From Oligoflexales bacterium (lineage in GTDB: Bacteria > Bdellovibrionota_B > Oligoflexia > Oligoflexales > RGVZ01), in assembly GCA_947479535.1 (NCBI GenBank), contig CANJZQ010000003.1:1-64000 (forward strand): a DNA stretch of 64,000 nucleotides. Reading direction: 5' to 3'. Numbering within the stretch: position 1 is the stretch's first letter; every line of letters begins with the position of its first letter. Made by a program: the position numbers and the translations under genes. Below the pieces are notes generated by a model. The model was not told the DNA's origin. It did not search any database and saw nothing but the letters and a program-made list of their open reading frames with translations. Of the stretch, positions 16,424 to 25,282 are shown piece after piece.

Positions 16424-17221
16424 ATGAAAATTATTTCACTCGTACCAAGCATCACCTCCACCTTGGCTGAACTGGGACACGAGGCAGACCTTGTGGGATG
16501 CACCAGTTTCTGCGTCGATCCACCGGGATTGGCCCGGCGAATCACGGTTGTCGGCGGGACCAAAGATCCGGATCTAAGTAAAATACGGTCCCTGGCTCCA
16601 GACCGCATTCTGGTCAACAGCGAAGAAAACCGCGCGGAGGATATCGCACTTTGCCGGGAGATCGCCCCCGTTCACGAGTCCTTTCCAAAACACCCTGGCG
16701 ACGTTCCAGAGATGATTCGCAGCATTGGAAAATTTCTCGGCAGTGATCATGCGGCGGGTTTGCTCGCTGACGATACTTCCAAAGCGATCCAAGACTTGGA
16801 AAAAACTGCGACAAAAAATGGTTCCCTTGAATCCTTCATTTATCTTATCTGGCGAAATCCATGGATGGCGGCGGGCAATGACACATACATCAGCCGCCTC
16901 CTCGAATGCGCCGGACTTCGCAATGCGGTGTCGACCACCAGATACCCGAACGTGCCGATGGAGATGCTTGTGCGGCTGTCACCTGAAATCATTTTTTTCA
17001 GCAGCGAACCATGGCCTTTTCGCAAAAGAGACTGCGAGGCGTTCGTGGCCGAATGGCAGGGCATGACCAGCCAGCCTGTCCCAAAACTCCTCAAAATCGA
17101 TGGTAAATCCTTGTCCTGGCATGGCAGTGAAACGAAAAAAGCCGCAACATCGTTGCGGCTCTGGATAGAGGGCGATCCCTCAACCAACATTATCCGACGC
17201 GCAGGGCCAGATGGGCATTGA
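16424..17221 (+). CDS. Cobalamin-binding protein-like (TroA/BtuF fold)
   Basis: A 265-residue protein starting MKIISLVPSITSTLAELGH, the signature start of BtuF-like helical-backbone metal/vitamin receptors, followed by LVGCTSFCVDPP and SLAPDRILVNSEENR. There is no signal peptide, so it is a cytosolic relative often found as a stand-alone cobalamin-binding protein rather than a periplasmic transport component. No transporter genes are adjacent. Its 3' end overlaps the convergent receiver-domain gene by 32 bases and contains that operon's terminator hairpin. Confidence 0.75.
   Translation: MKIISLVPSITSTLAELGHEADLVGCTSFCVDPPGLARRITVVGGTKDPDLSKIRSLAPDRILVNSEENRAEDIALCREIAPVHESFPKHPGDVPEMIRSIGKFLGSDHAAGLLADDTSKAIQDLEKTATKNGSLESFIYLIWRNPWMAAGNDTYISRLLECAGLRNAVSTTRYPNVPMEMLVRLSPEIIFFSSEPWPFRKRDCEAFVAEWQGMTSQPVPKLLKIDGKSLSWHGSETKKAATSLRLWIEGDPSTNIIRRAGPDGH
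17135..17160 (-). terminator. Rho-independent terminator inside the convergent gene
   Basis: AGCCGCAA (17140-17147) and TTGCGGCT (17153-17160) form an eight-pair perfect stem with a CATCG loop. On the minus strand the hairpin is followed by TTTTTT (17135-17140). It sits 30 bases beyond the stop of the receiver gene and within the last codons of the plus-strand B12-binding-like gene. Confidence 0.85.
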
Positions 17222-17762
17222 GCTTTTCTTCAAGGTCTTTTCCCATGGAAACCTTTGCAGCCCTGCGAGGAGAAATCTTGCCACGAAGCAAGGCCCGGAA
17301 ATTCTTCTGGTCCCGCATGATTCCAGCCATTTCCTTGAAAGCCTCGCGCAGCTTCATTCCGCGATCGATGAAATTATGCAAATCATCGAACGAAAACGGC
17401 TTGCGAAGGAAGCCGTCTGCATCGTCCAAGCAGGCAGCCGTTTGCTCGTCATCTAAAACGGCACCACTTAGAATCAAAACCGGAATGGTTGGGTCAAACC
17501 GGCGCACTTTGGCCATGAGCTCAATACCGTCCACTTTAGGCATCCTGATATCGGTCAGGACCAGGTCGATTTCCTTTTCCTTTAGTTGCACCATGGCATC
17601 TTTAGCTGAGTCCACCACGATAACCCGCGAGAACGACTTGTTGAGGTGGATTTTAAAAAACTTCAACAAGGTATCATCGTCATCGACAACCAGCACAAAA
17701 CTGGTGCGATCATAGGCCCGACGCGGCTGTGGTTTTGAAATCCGTGTGGTTTTAAAGGCCAT
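17190..17762 (-). CDS. Receiver-domain response regulator without DNA-binding domain
   Basis: A 190-residue protein. An N-terminal basic extension (residues 1-20) precedes a CheY-like receiver with the acidic pocket (VVDDDD), phospho-acceptor Asp71 (LVLTDIRMPKVDG), a Ser near ILSG and the conserved Lys in FLRKPFS. The C-terminal 55 residues are helical and basic, with no recognised output domain. It is the last gene of the TPR operon, 12 bases after the lipoprotein gene, so it probably signals to or from that envelope complex by protein contact. No partner kinase is adjacent. Confidence 0.88.
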   Translation of the reverse strand: MAFKTTRISKPQPRRAYDRTSFVLVVDDDDTLLKFFKIHLNKSFSRVIVVDSAKDAMVQLKEKEIDLVLTDIRMPKVDGIELMAKVRRFDPTIPVLILSGAVLDDEQTAACLDDADGFLRKPFSFDDLHNFIDRGMKLREAFKEMAGIMRDQKNFRALLRGKISPRRAAKVSMGKDLEEKLNAHLALRVG

Positions 17763-17774
17763 GATTCCGTCCTG

Positions 17775-18995
17775 TTATAAAAGTGACCGCAAATCCGCAA
17801 TATAGCTCTCGGCGCGAGCCCTAATGGAAGGCGAAGCCTGATTCATGCTCACAACTTCCTCAAAAAGTCGCAACGCAACATCCGGACGATTCAAATCCAG
17901 TGCGTTCAAGACGCCCAGATTAAATCGAGCGGCCGCATTCACTGGGTCCGTTTCAAGGACCCGCTCGAAAGAAGCGCGAGCAAGATCGGCGCGCCCCGTG
18001 CGGCGAAGGACGATCCCACGGCAAACCAGGGCGTCTGCATTTGCCGGATCGATGGCTATGGCGCGGTTCAGGTCTTCCTCAGCTGCACTTAAATCATTGT
18101 CGCTAATCGATAAATTCGCACGGTTGACCAAAGCCTGGACAAAGGTAGGCGCCATTTCAATGGCTCGACCGAAATGAGATGCAGCCGCCTTGTTGTCTTT
18201 GCGACCCAACGCAATTGCCCCGAGAAGGTTCTCCAGACTCGGATCATCTTTCCCGCGATCGATCGCCCTCTTAACCACAAATTCAGCAACCGAATCCTTT
18301 CCCTCCCGAAGGTAGCTGTCAGCCAAGGCAACATATGCCGGCGTGAAGTCAACATGCTTCGAAATCATGTCTGAAAGAATGTTTCGCGCATCTCCCCCAC
18401 GGCCAGTCATGAAATAGCCGTTGGCAAGAAGAAAGCGGTATCTCAACATCACAGTCGGGTTGATCTCCGACTTCAAGGCGATCGCTTCGTTGATTTCCCC
18501 TAGAACCTCAAACAACTTTCCAGCCTCGCGGGTCCTCGCATAAACTCCCGCCAATTCGAGCCACGCCTCTTCGTTGGATGGTTGCAACCGAAGGGACTCA
18601 CGCAAAGATCCCTCACCATCACGAATTCGACCGAGGGCCAACTCCATGCGACCCTTTGCGAGCAACTCCGTCGCCGACTTGCTGTCAGTCCAACGCATGA
18701 TTTTTTTTTCAAGCACACTTCGCTCTTCCGGCATCGGAGGACGCTTGAAAAGAGAAGACCAATCAACGGGAACTGCCTGAGTGTCAGCCTCAAGAGCAGA
18801 GGGTTGACCCAAAAGACCCGGAACAGCATCGCCTTGCATGGAAACACCGTCGCCAAGGGATCCATTTGACCGGACGGCTGCATTTCGCGATACACAACCA
18901 GGTGCAACTACAAATAGTGACAATGCCACTGCAATTGCTCTCATGATCACCACCAATCCACAGGCATCATCAGATTTTTGTGACAGCATATTCAT
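17775..18995 (-). CDS. TPR-repeat lipoprotein
   Basis: The ATG at 18995 has a strong GGAGGG site; another ATG at 18944 would give a shorter, cleaner lipoprotein signal (MRAIAVALSLFVVAPGC). Either way the Cys in APGC is the predicted lipidation site. The rest is mostly tetratricopeptide repeats (for example PSNEEAWLELAGVYARTREA, LVNRANLSISDNDLSAAEED, PANADALVCRGIVLRRTGRA). TPR lipoproteins commonly tether envelope assemblies. It starts 14 bases after the stop of the 1032-residue TPR gene. AglT/GltE of the Myxococcus gliding machinery has the same plan, but homology is not established here. Confidence 0.85.
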   Translation of the reverse strand: MNMLSQKSDDACGLVVIMRAIAVALSLFVVAPGCVSRNAAVRSNGSLGDGVSMQGDAVPGLLGQPSALEADTQAVPVDWSSLFKRPPMPEERSVLEKKIMRWTDSKSATELLAKGRMELALGRIRDGEGSLRESLRLQPSNEEAWLELAGVYARTREAGKLFEVLGEINEAIALKSEINPTVMLRYRFLLANGYFMTGRGGDARNILSDMISKHVDFTPAYVALADSYLREGKDSVAEFVVKRAIDRGKDDPSLENLLGAIALGRKDNKAAASHFGRAIEMAPTFVQALVNRANLSISDNDLSAAEEDLNRAIAIDPANADALVCRGIVLRRTGRADLARASFERVLETDPVNAAARFNLGVLNALDLNRPDVALRLFEEVVSMNQASPSIRARAESYIADLRSLL

Positions 18996-19009
18996 CAAGT
19001 CGCCCTCCC

Positions 19010-22000
19010 CTACATCTGCCACTGCGCCGGCATATCCGGCACTGTACTTAAAGGCACCTGGTCCGATATCGTACCGCTCGCAGCAGACTTGTCCTGTGGA
19101 TCAAGTTTCAGGGCTGCTCGAGCCATCCACTCGTTTCCGTTGAAAACAGCAGGATTCTTTCTCTGAGCCATGAGATTGGAACTAAAGTAACTCCGCGCGA
19201 GATTTTTAAGACGAGCACTGTTTTCGCCGTATTTTTTATCACCACCGAGCCTGCCAAGCTTCTCCAAGTCGCCAGCCATACCCTCCGCAACAATTCCGGC
19301 CATGTACCGGGCCCTGGGCGCGGATTCACGGTCTCCCGAACTAGCGGCCAGGTCAAAGCGAACCATGACGTCATCAAATACTTTCATCTTGCGAGCCGCA
19401 ACTGCGCCAGCTGAAGGATCGCTGCCGTCAACCCGGATCGATTCGAGTTTCTTCTGAAAATGTTGCGCCAGATAAAGATTCACATTTCCCGAAAGAGAAG
19501 AAAACGAGTCGCCCAATTGATCCTTATCCTGTTCGATTCGCTTCGCAAGGATCTCGAGGTTGTCGATGCCAGCCTGCTCGTTTCCCCTCTCAATCTCAAT
19601 CCGCCCGAGAAATAATTGGCTTTCATACCGCTCATTAAGATCGCGGGAAACCTTCAGTCGAGCGGCAGCAAGTTTATGCGCGGCCTCCATCGCTCCCGCA
19701 TCCATGGCGTATTTTATTGCACGGGTGAATGCCTTCAATTGTTCCTCACGCCGGCCTTCTCTGGCTGCAAGAGACTCTGCAGCATCAGAGGCGGTGCGAA
19801 GATCACCTCCGGCACTGGCCAGTTTTTCGGCCCGTTCCAAAGCCGCCTTGCTCCGTAAATGGTCCGGATACGTTTTTCCAAATTCTAGATAGCTCTTGGC
19901 GCAGGGCCCGAGTTTAAGCTGAAACTCCTCTGCCCGAGCCGATAGATAAGCCATATCCCCGCTAAACTCAGTCATTCCTTGCTTCTTATAATCTTGCGCA
20001 ATCCGGTACGCATCCGACCAGGCACCGCCAAGGGCTAGAAGGTAAGCACCGTCACGCAAAAGCTTCTGGCGATGTGGAACGTTTGGATTGTCTGTGGCTG
20101 TCTGGACGAGCAATGTCCCTGCCTCGAGAACCTTGCCGTCATTGTTCAGTTTGGTGCCTTCGTTGACTGTCGCCGATGACAGAACACCCTCCATCTCGTT
20201 GCGCAGCACAGTTCCAAGTTCCTTCCAATCTTCAAGCCGGAGGAACTTGGAAACGACCGAAACAACTTCACTACTGGGCGATAGAGCAAGCTCCGCAAAG
20301 ACAAGTCCCCGAATTGCAAGAGAGCGTTGCGACAGGGTCGGCGCTGAGACCAGAACCCTCTGCCAGTATTTTTGCGCCTCCCCCAGCATTCCTTGATCAC
20401 GGCACGCGCTGGCACCAACAAGCATCAGCTCGACACTGCGATTTTGTCCAGGAAACCGGCTGGTAAAATCATCGATGCTCTCAGCAAGTTGCTTTAGTGC
20501 CTTTGAACTGTCTTCGTCGTCACCTGGCCGTCGGCCAGCGACTGAGGCCTTTTCAGCGGAAGATTTCCAAAACCGTTCCGCCGCCATGACATCCTGATAC
20601 GAGGTCAGCTCCAAAAGTCTGCGGTCCAGCGCATATTCAGACTTGAGTTCGGCGTATCGCCGTCTTGCTTCAACTAAATTGTTTTGGAAGTAAAATGAAT
20701 TAGCCACCCGCAATCGCCACTCATTTGATTCGGTATGATTGCCGTTCTCTTCCAGCATGACTTCATAGATCGCCGAGGCTGTTTTGAATGATGCCTGGCT
20801 GCCGGTCTCAATACCGTCTTCGTAATACCAGGCAGCCGACTTCCGTGATGCCTCAATACCGATCTTGTCCAGTGCGGCAACAGCCTCGATGTTTTCGCGG
20901 TTGATGGCACGCCAAAGGCTGCGCCTCGGCAGCAAATTGGAAAGTTGTGAACGCACGGCCATTGATTTGGCGACCTTTCCCGCCTGCTCAAACCCGCTAG
21001 CCGTAAGATCCGCGATAAAAGGCATGTCCGCGGCGTTTGGGAACTTCGCGATCAGAACTTCCCCAATCTCACCCGTCACATCATAACGTTTCGCACTCGC
21101 AAGACGCCTCAGAACCCTGAGGCCCGCTTGAGCACCAACCAGTCCGAGGGACGGGCGCACCAGAACCTTGCGAGCCTTCTTCCAATCTCCGGTTTCGTAA
21201 AGGGCATCACCCAGTAATTCCGATGCATCCTTCTGGATCCCACGCCGTTCTTGTTCTCCGAAGACATCAATATGTGGTTGAAGAAGCTCCTCAGCGGCGG
21301 CGACCGTCTGATCTAATTCGGCCCCTTTGTACGCAGCCCAACCGATCCGGTACAAAACCTTCACACGGGCCCTCATCGCCGTGCGTCTGAATGCTGGATT
21401 GCGCGTTAACGAATCCGTAATTTCACGGGCACGCTGATAATATCTCAAGGCACCCCGCGAATCCGTAGAATCGAACGCGTGATCACCAGCAGCAATATTC
21501 GCAGCGAGCACGGCCTGATTTTCTCTTGGACGTGCTGCCAATGTTTCCCAAACACGGATAGCGTCGCTCTCACGTCCAATCTTCTCGAGCATCACCGCGC
21601 GCAGAGCTGACGCATCGTCACGCAAGGGCGCATCGGGATAGGCCTCTTCAAAATCGCGGAGTTGACTCAACGCCTCGCGCCGAATGCGGTCAGCCTCCTC
21701 AACGTTGGTTTCCTGTTCGATTGTTGCGATCCGGTCGATGATCTGTGCATAGTTCAAAATGACATATTGGCGATTTTGCGCTTCCGGAAATTCCGCCATG
21801 TGATTTTTATATTTTTTCGCGGCCGACTTTAAAAGATCCAGCTGTTGTCTGGTGCGTTCGACGCGCTTTTGGTTTTCCTCACGATCCAATCTGTCATACA
21901 TGGCTCTAAGCTTTGACTGCCCATCCGCAGAAGCCGTCGCCTCGTACTCCTCAAGTGCCGACCAATAGTCCCGGTAGGCGCGAACCGAATCAGGATCCGG

Positions 22001-22108
22001 AACATCATCATTTAGCCTGCCTGCATCGGGACCGGCCGCAAAAAGGATCGTTGTCACAGCAACTACAAAGCCGACCGCGCCAATTTTACCGGTTTTCATT
22101 CGAGCCAT
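19010..22108 (-). CDS. Very large exported TPR-like helical-repeat protein
   Basis: A 1032-residue protein. A hydrophobic N-terminal segment (IGAVGFVVAVTTILFAAG) acts as a signal peptide; an internal ATG at 22099 overlaps the upstream stop as ATGA and is an alternative start. The mature protein is almost entirely helical, with TPR-type pairs such as ALRYYQRAREI, LVEARRRYAELKSEYALD and SCAKSYLEFGKTYPDHLRSKAALERAEKL, giving an extended solenoid. It overlaps the 790-residue gene by 13 bases and is followed by the TPR lipoprotein. A periplasmic scaffold is the likely role. Confidence 0.85.
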   Translation of the reverse strand: MARMKTGKIGAVGFVVAVTTILFAAGPDAGRLNDDVPDPDSVRAYRDYWSALEEYEATASADGQSKLRAMYDRLDREENQKRVERTRQQLDLLKSAAKKYKNHMAEFPEAQNRQYVILNYAQIIDRIATIEQETNVEEADRIRREALSQLRDFEEAYPDAPLRDDASALRAVMLEKIGRESDAIRVWETLAARPRENQAVLAANIAAGDHAFDSTDSRGALRYYQRAREITDSLTRNPAFRRTAMRARVKVLYRIGWAAYKGAELDQTVAAAEELLQPHIDVFGEQERRGIQKDASELLGDALYETGDWKKARKVLVRPSLGLVGAQAGLRVLRRLASAKRYDVTGEIGEVLIAKFPNAADMPFIADLTASGFEQAGKVAKSMAVRSQLSNLLPRRSLWRAINRENIEAVAALDKIGIEASRKSAAWYYEDGIETGSQASFKTASAIYEVMLEENGNHTESNEWRLRVANSFYFQNNLVEARRRYAELKSEYALDRRLLELTSYQDVMAAERFWKSSAEKASVAGRRPGDDEDSSKALKQLAESIDDFTSRFPGQNRSVELMLVGASACRDQGMLGEAQKYWQRVLVSAPTLSQRSLAIRGLVFAELALSPSSEVVSVVSKFLRLEDWKELGTVLRNEMEGVLSSATVNEGTKLNNDGKVLEAGTLLVQTATDNPNVPHRQKLLRDGAYLLALGGAWSDAYRIAQDYKKQGMTEFSGDMAYLSARAEEFQLKLGPCAKSYLEFGKTYPDHLRSKAALERAEKLASAGGDLRTASDAAESLAAREGRREEQLKAFTRAIKYAMDAGAMEAAHKLAAARLKVSRDLNERYESQLFLGRIEIERGNEQAGIDNLEILAKRIEQDKDQLGDSFSSLSGNVNLYLAQHFQKKLESIRVDGSDPSAGAVAARKMKVFDDVMVRFDLAASSGDRESAPRARYMAGIVAEGMAGDLEKLGRLGGDKKYGENSARLKNLARSYFSSNLMAQRKNPAVFNGNEWMARAALKLDPQDKSAASGTISDQVPLSTVPDMPAQWQM

Positions 22109-24468
22109 GTTGCCGTGCCCCCGACCTGCAGGTTCATCACTTCATCACGAGCCGACTGGCGCGCTGCATCGAACTTGAGTTGTTCTTTTTGAGCATCATC
22201 CTGCACATTTTCTGATCTCATGGCATCAATGTCTGCACTCCATTGATCCAGTCGTCCGATCCGGTCCGACACCCTCTGCCGGACCGTGTCGACGATCGCG
22301 TGCCTGCGGATTCCAACCCACAACCCCAGACGATTTTGCACCGACGCGATCTGTTCATTCGCTTTTACGGCTGTTTCATCCCTTTGCCAAAGTTCACCAA
22401 CCGTTCGACCCAGTTCCATCTTCATATTTTTGTCCAGCTGGACCAGCTGCTGGTATTCATCCTTGGCCACCTGTTTCCATAAGCGCCACGTCCGCTCAAA
22501 ATCCTCGAATAGCAGACGTTCGGCAGTATCCGCGACTTCGTTGCGTGCGCCACGCAGCATGGACTCCTCATCGAACAAAGCCATCGAATAGAATGCCATC
22601 AAGCGTCGTAATTGGCGGTGGGTCCCAGATTCGGAAAGGTTCTCGACCTGCTGGGCACGGATCAGTTCCAGCGTCCGGTAGATCTTTGATTGCAGTGAAC
22701 CGATTCCAGCGCTAAATTCAGCGGCAGCCGTCGCGCCACTCGCATTTGTGCCGCCGCTCCCATGATTGACGACAACGCCATCGAGATACCGGACGCCGGC
22801 AAGGCCTGCGGCAGTGGCCAGCAGCCGCTGATTGACCGCAGCCAAACGGTTCGTACTATCAAAGAGATCCGCTGTCCTGCGCCACCCTTCACTCTTCGCA
22901 AGAATTTGAGGGTACTTCCCAAGCAGTGCGTTACGCCGGTTCTCGGAAGCTCCCAATTCCTGCCTCTCAGCCGGCTTTAGCCGTTGCAGCAATAGATTGC
23001 GCTCAAGACCAACCATCCGGTGCCCGGCTTCAAGATGCCGTTTAACAAGAACATCCAGTGCCCTGGTCGCATTAATCCATGACGGATTGATTTGAGAGAG
23101 ATTTGCACGGCCAAGACTCAGAAAGAGCTGCCTGATTTCGCCGCGATCGTCGGCAAGGCTTTCCAACTGATCATTGAGCTTCCTGGAAATATGCCTTGCA
23201 CGCTCAATTTCCTCTGGGGCATCCAGCAGGCCAACATGCTTCATAAAAATCCGCTCTACACTTTGGGGATCGACTGGCTTCGCACCAGCAAGTTCTTTAG
23301 ATGTAAACTCAAGGATCTCCTTGTAAACTGCGCGCTGGGAGGCAATGGACCGCTGAGCCCCGTCAAAATCGCCCGCTTTAAGAGCGAGCCAGGCATCCAT
23401 TCTGGCCAATTTCATTCGCGAATCAGTGTCAGTCGAGCCAAACTGCTTTTTGAAAATCGCAACCTGGTCGCGTGCTGCCTCAACTCGCCCAAGATCAATC
23501 AGAGTATAGACGCTCTCATATAATGCTTCACGAAATGAGGGAGAAAGTTCATCGATGGCTGAATAAGTTGCCGCAGCAAGATCAACATGTCCTTTCCGGA
23601 CTTGGACGCGGGCAAGTGCTAGACGCGCACGGTCCCGCTTCTCACTGAATTTCGCACCAAAGACTGCAACTGCAGCCTTAAAAGAGGAAATTGACGCATC
23701 TAATTTACCAGACGCGGCAAGTATGATTCCATTCATATATATAATTTCGCCATCAAGCGGTGCCGGCGCACCTTTCAACGCGGGGTCACGGAGAAACCTC
23801 TGCGCGAGATCGAGATCTCCGGTAGAACCTGCAGCACGTGCCGCAAGAACAAGTACATTCCTCCTTGCAGCCTGCGGCATTGCAACTCCGGTGATTGCCG
23901 CGAAAAGTTGCCGCAACTCCAACCGGGCCGCTGACTCCGTTTTTCTCATTAGGCGCGAGACAAGCCGCAGGACATCAATGAAGTCATCGTGGTTTGCTGT
24001 CTCTTGATTCTGGGAAATGAAGGAACCAATGTACCGGAGGGCCGCGCGCAGCGATTTGTCGGCGACCCCGGCCTTCTCATAACTGAATGCCAACTGCCGC
24101 TGGGCAACCAAATACCTTTGGGGTTCTCCGGTCTGTACCAGATTCAAATACCGGGTTAATTCCCTGACATTTGACAGATGATCACCGTTGTCTAAAAATG
24201 TCTGGGAAGCCCGCCATGCCCGTTCAGCCGCGATTTTTCGGGGACCAATCACTGGCTGGTCTGACACCCTCGGCAAACTCCGGATCGCTTGACCTACCTG
24301 CTCTAAATCGGAGTTCAGTTTTCGAATCTCCATCTCGGGAGATCCCAACTTGATAACATCGCTTGAATCGACAGTGGTCGCTGGAACAGCTGCCAACAGG
24401 ATGGACGCTGCGAGCGAAATCCCGCCAGGGCAAAAATACCGCCTGAGTCTAATCAGACTTGATGTCAC
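22096..24468 (-). CDS. Large exported helical-repeat protein
   Basis: A 790-residue protein starting at GTG, which overlaps the stop of the preceding gene as GTGA. A signal segment (GGISLAASILLAAVPATT) is followed by a helical solenoid with TPR-like units (LVAQRQLAFSYEKAGVADKS, ARLALARVQVRKGHVDLAAA, FREALYESVYTLIDLGRVEA). The C-terminal 250 residues contain long heptad-like helices (RLLFEDFERTWRLWKQVAKD). Family not recognised. Overlaps on both sides imply stoichiometric production with its neighbours. Confidence 0.82.
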   Translation of the reverse strand: MTSSLIRLRRYFCPGGISLAASILLAAVPATTVDSSDVIKLGSPEMEIRKLNSDLEQVGQAIRSLPRVSDQPVIGPRKIAAERAWRASQTFLDNGDHLSNVRELTRYLNLVQTGEPQRYLVAQRQLAFSYEKAGVADKSLRAALRYIGSFISQNQETANHDDFIDVLRLVSRLMRKTESAARLELRQLFAAITGVAMPQAARRNVLVLAARAAGSTGDLDLAQRFLRDPALKGAPAPLDGEIIYMNGIILAASGKLDASISSFKAAVAVFGAKFSEKRDRARLALARVQVRKGHVDLAAATYSAIDELSPSFREALYESVYTLIDLGRVEAARDQVAIFKKQFGSTDTDSRMKLARMDAWLALKAGDFDGAQRSIASQRAVYKEILEFTSKELAGAKPVDPQSVERIFMKHVGLLDAPEEIERARHISRKLNDQLESLADDRGEIRQLFLSLGRANLSQINPSWINATRALDVLVKRHLEAGHRMVGLERNLLLQRLKPAERQELGASENRRNALLGKYPQILAKSEGWRRTADLFDSTNRLAAVNQRLLATAAGLAGVRYLDGVVVNHGSGGTNASGATAAAEFSAGIGSLQSKIYRTLELIRAQQVENLSESGTHRQLRRLMAFYSMALFDEESMLRGARNEVADTAERLLFEDFERTWRLWKQVAKDEYQQLVQLDKNMKMELGRTVGELWQRDETAVKANEQIASVQNRLGLWVGIRRHAIVDTVRQRVSDRIGRLDQWSADIDAMRSENVQDDAQKEQLKFDAARQSARDEVMNLQVGGTATWLE

Positions 24469-25247
24469 AGGTTCACCCCGCCACTTCCCGCCCCTGTTAC
24501 ATTACCCATCGAAATTGAGCCCTTGGCATCTGCGCGGGCCGGGGCGTCGATCACAATGTTAATTGTGCGGCGTTCCTTGCCGTCCGGCATCGAGAACTCG
24601 AACTCTTTTTCCAAATTCCGCGTGACGTCGGCCGACACTGGCACATTTCCGCCCTCACGAACCATGATTGCGGCATCGATGGAAAGCTTGTGAGATCCTG
24701 GGGGAACCGGGCCGGCAAAAAGAGGTAACTTGGATGACGGCATCCAAAGTCCACCAGCATCTGCCGCCCGATAGATCTCGACACCGTCAATTTTCACCAC
24801 AAGGGACTTCAGAGTGGCTTTTTCGACCCCGCGAAACTCGGCATCCATCTGGACAAAGTTATCAACACGAGCGTCTTCGATCACTTTCAGACGAGCTTTT
24901 TGCACATCAGCATGAAGCCGCTCAACTTGATTCTCGAGTCCGGAAACAGCATCTGCAAGTCCTTTGATGATTGACTCCGATTCATCGGAAGAACCTTCTG
25001 CGCTATTTTTGCCGCCTTTATCTTTTGTGAAGTTGTATGCGGTTGATGGACTTGGCATTTTGCCATCCTTGGTGGCTGGTTCTATTTTATCATTGAAGGT
25101 CAGACCGCCACTTTCGTTGTCCGTCAGCTTTTTTTCCAAGCGGTCCAGGATCGATTCAACCTCAATTGTGTTGCTGTCCTTGGCAAACACGACGGGCATC
25201 GCGACTAGCAATTGGACAAGCGCGATTGAAGTGAAAAGGCTTTTCAT
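24465..25247 (-). CDS. Exported coiled-coil protein, first gene of the TPR operon
   Basis: I placed the start at 25247 (MKSLFTSIALVQLLVAMPVVFA), where AGAGG lies upstream and a clean signal peptide begins; the longer frame has an atypical leader. The mature protein of about 240 residues has a charged N-terminal region, a coiled coil (AVSGLENQVERLHADVQKAR) and a beta-rich C-terminal half (LVVKIDGVEIYRAADAGG, VPPGSHKLSIDAAIMV) that may be an Ig- or PEGA-like sandwich. It overlaps the 790-residue gene by four bases. Some myxobacterial gliding loci carry similar coiled-coil/beta proteins; this is only an analogy. Confidence 0.75.
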   Translation of the reverse strand: MKSLFTSIALVQLLVAMPVVFAKDSNTIEVESILDRLEKKLTDNESGGLTFNDKIEPATKDGKMPSPSTAYNFTKDKGGKNSAEGSSDESESIIKGLADAVSGLENQVERLHADVQKARLKVIEDARVDNFVQMDAEFRGVEKATLKSLVVKIDGVEIYRAADAGGLWMPSSKLPLFAGPVPPGSHKLSIDAAIMVREGGNVPVSADVTRNLEKEFEFSMPDGKERRTINIVIDAPARADAKGSISMGNVTGAGSGGVNL

Positions 25248-25282
25248 ATTTATATTCCTCTCCCGGTCCAGGAAAAATTTTT

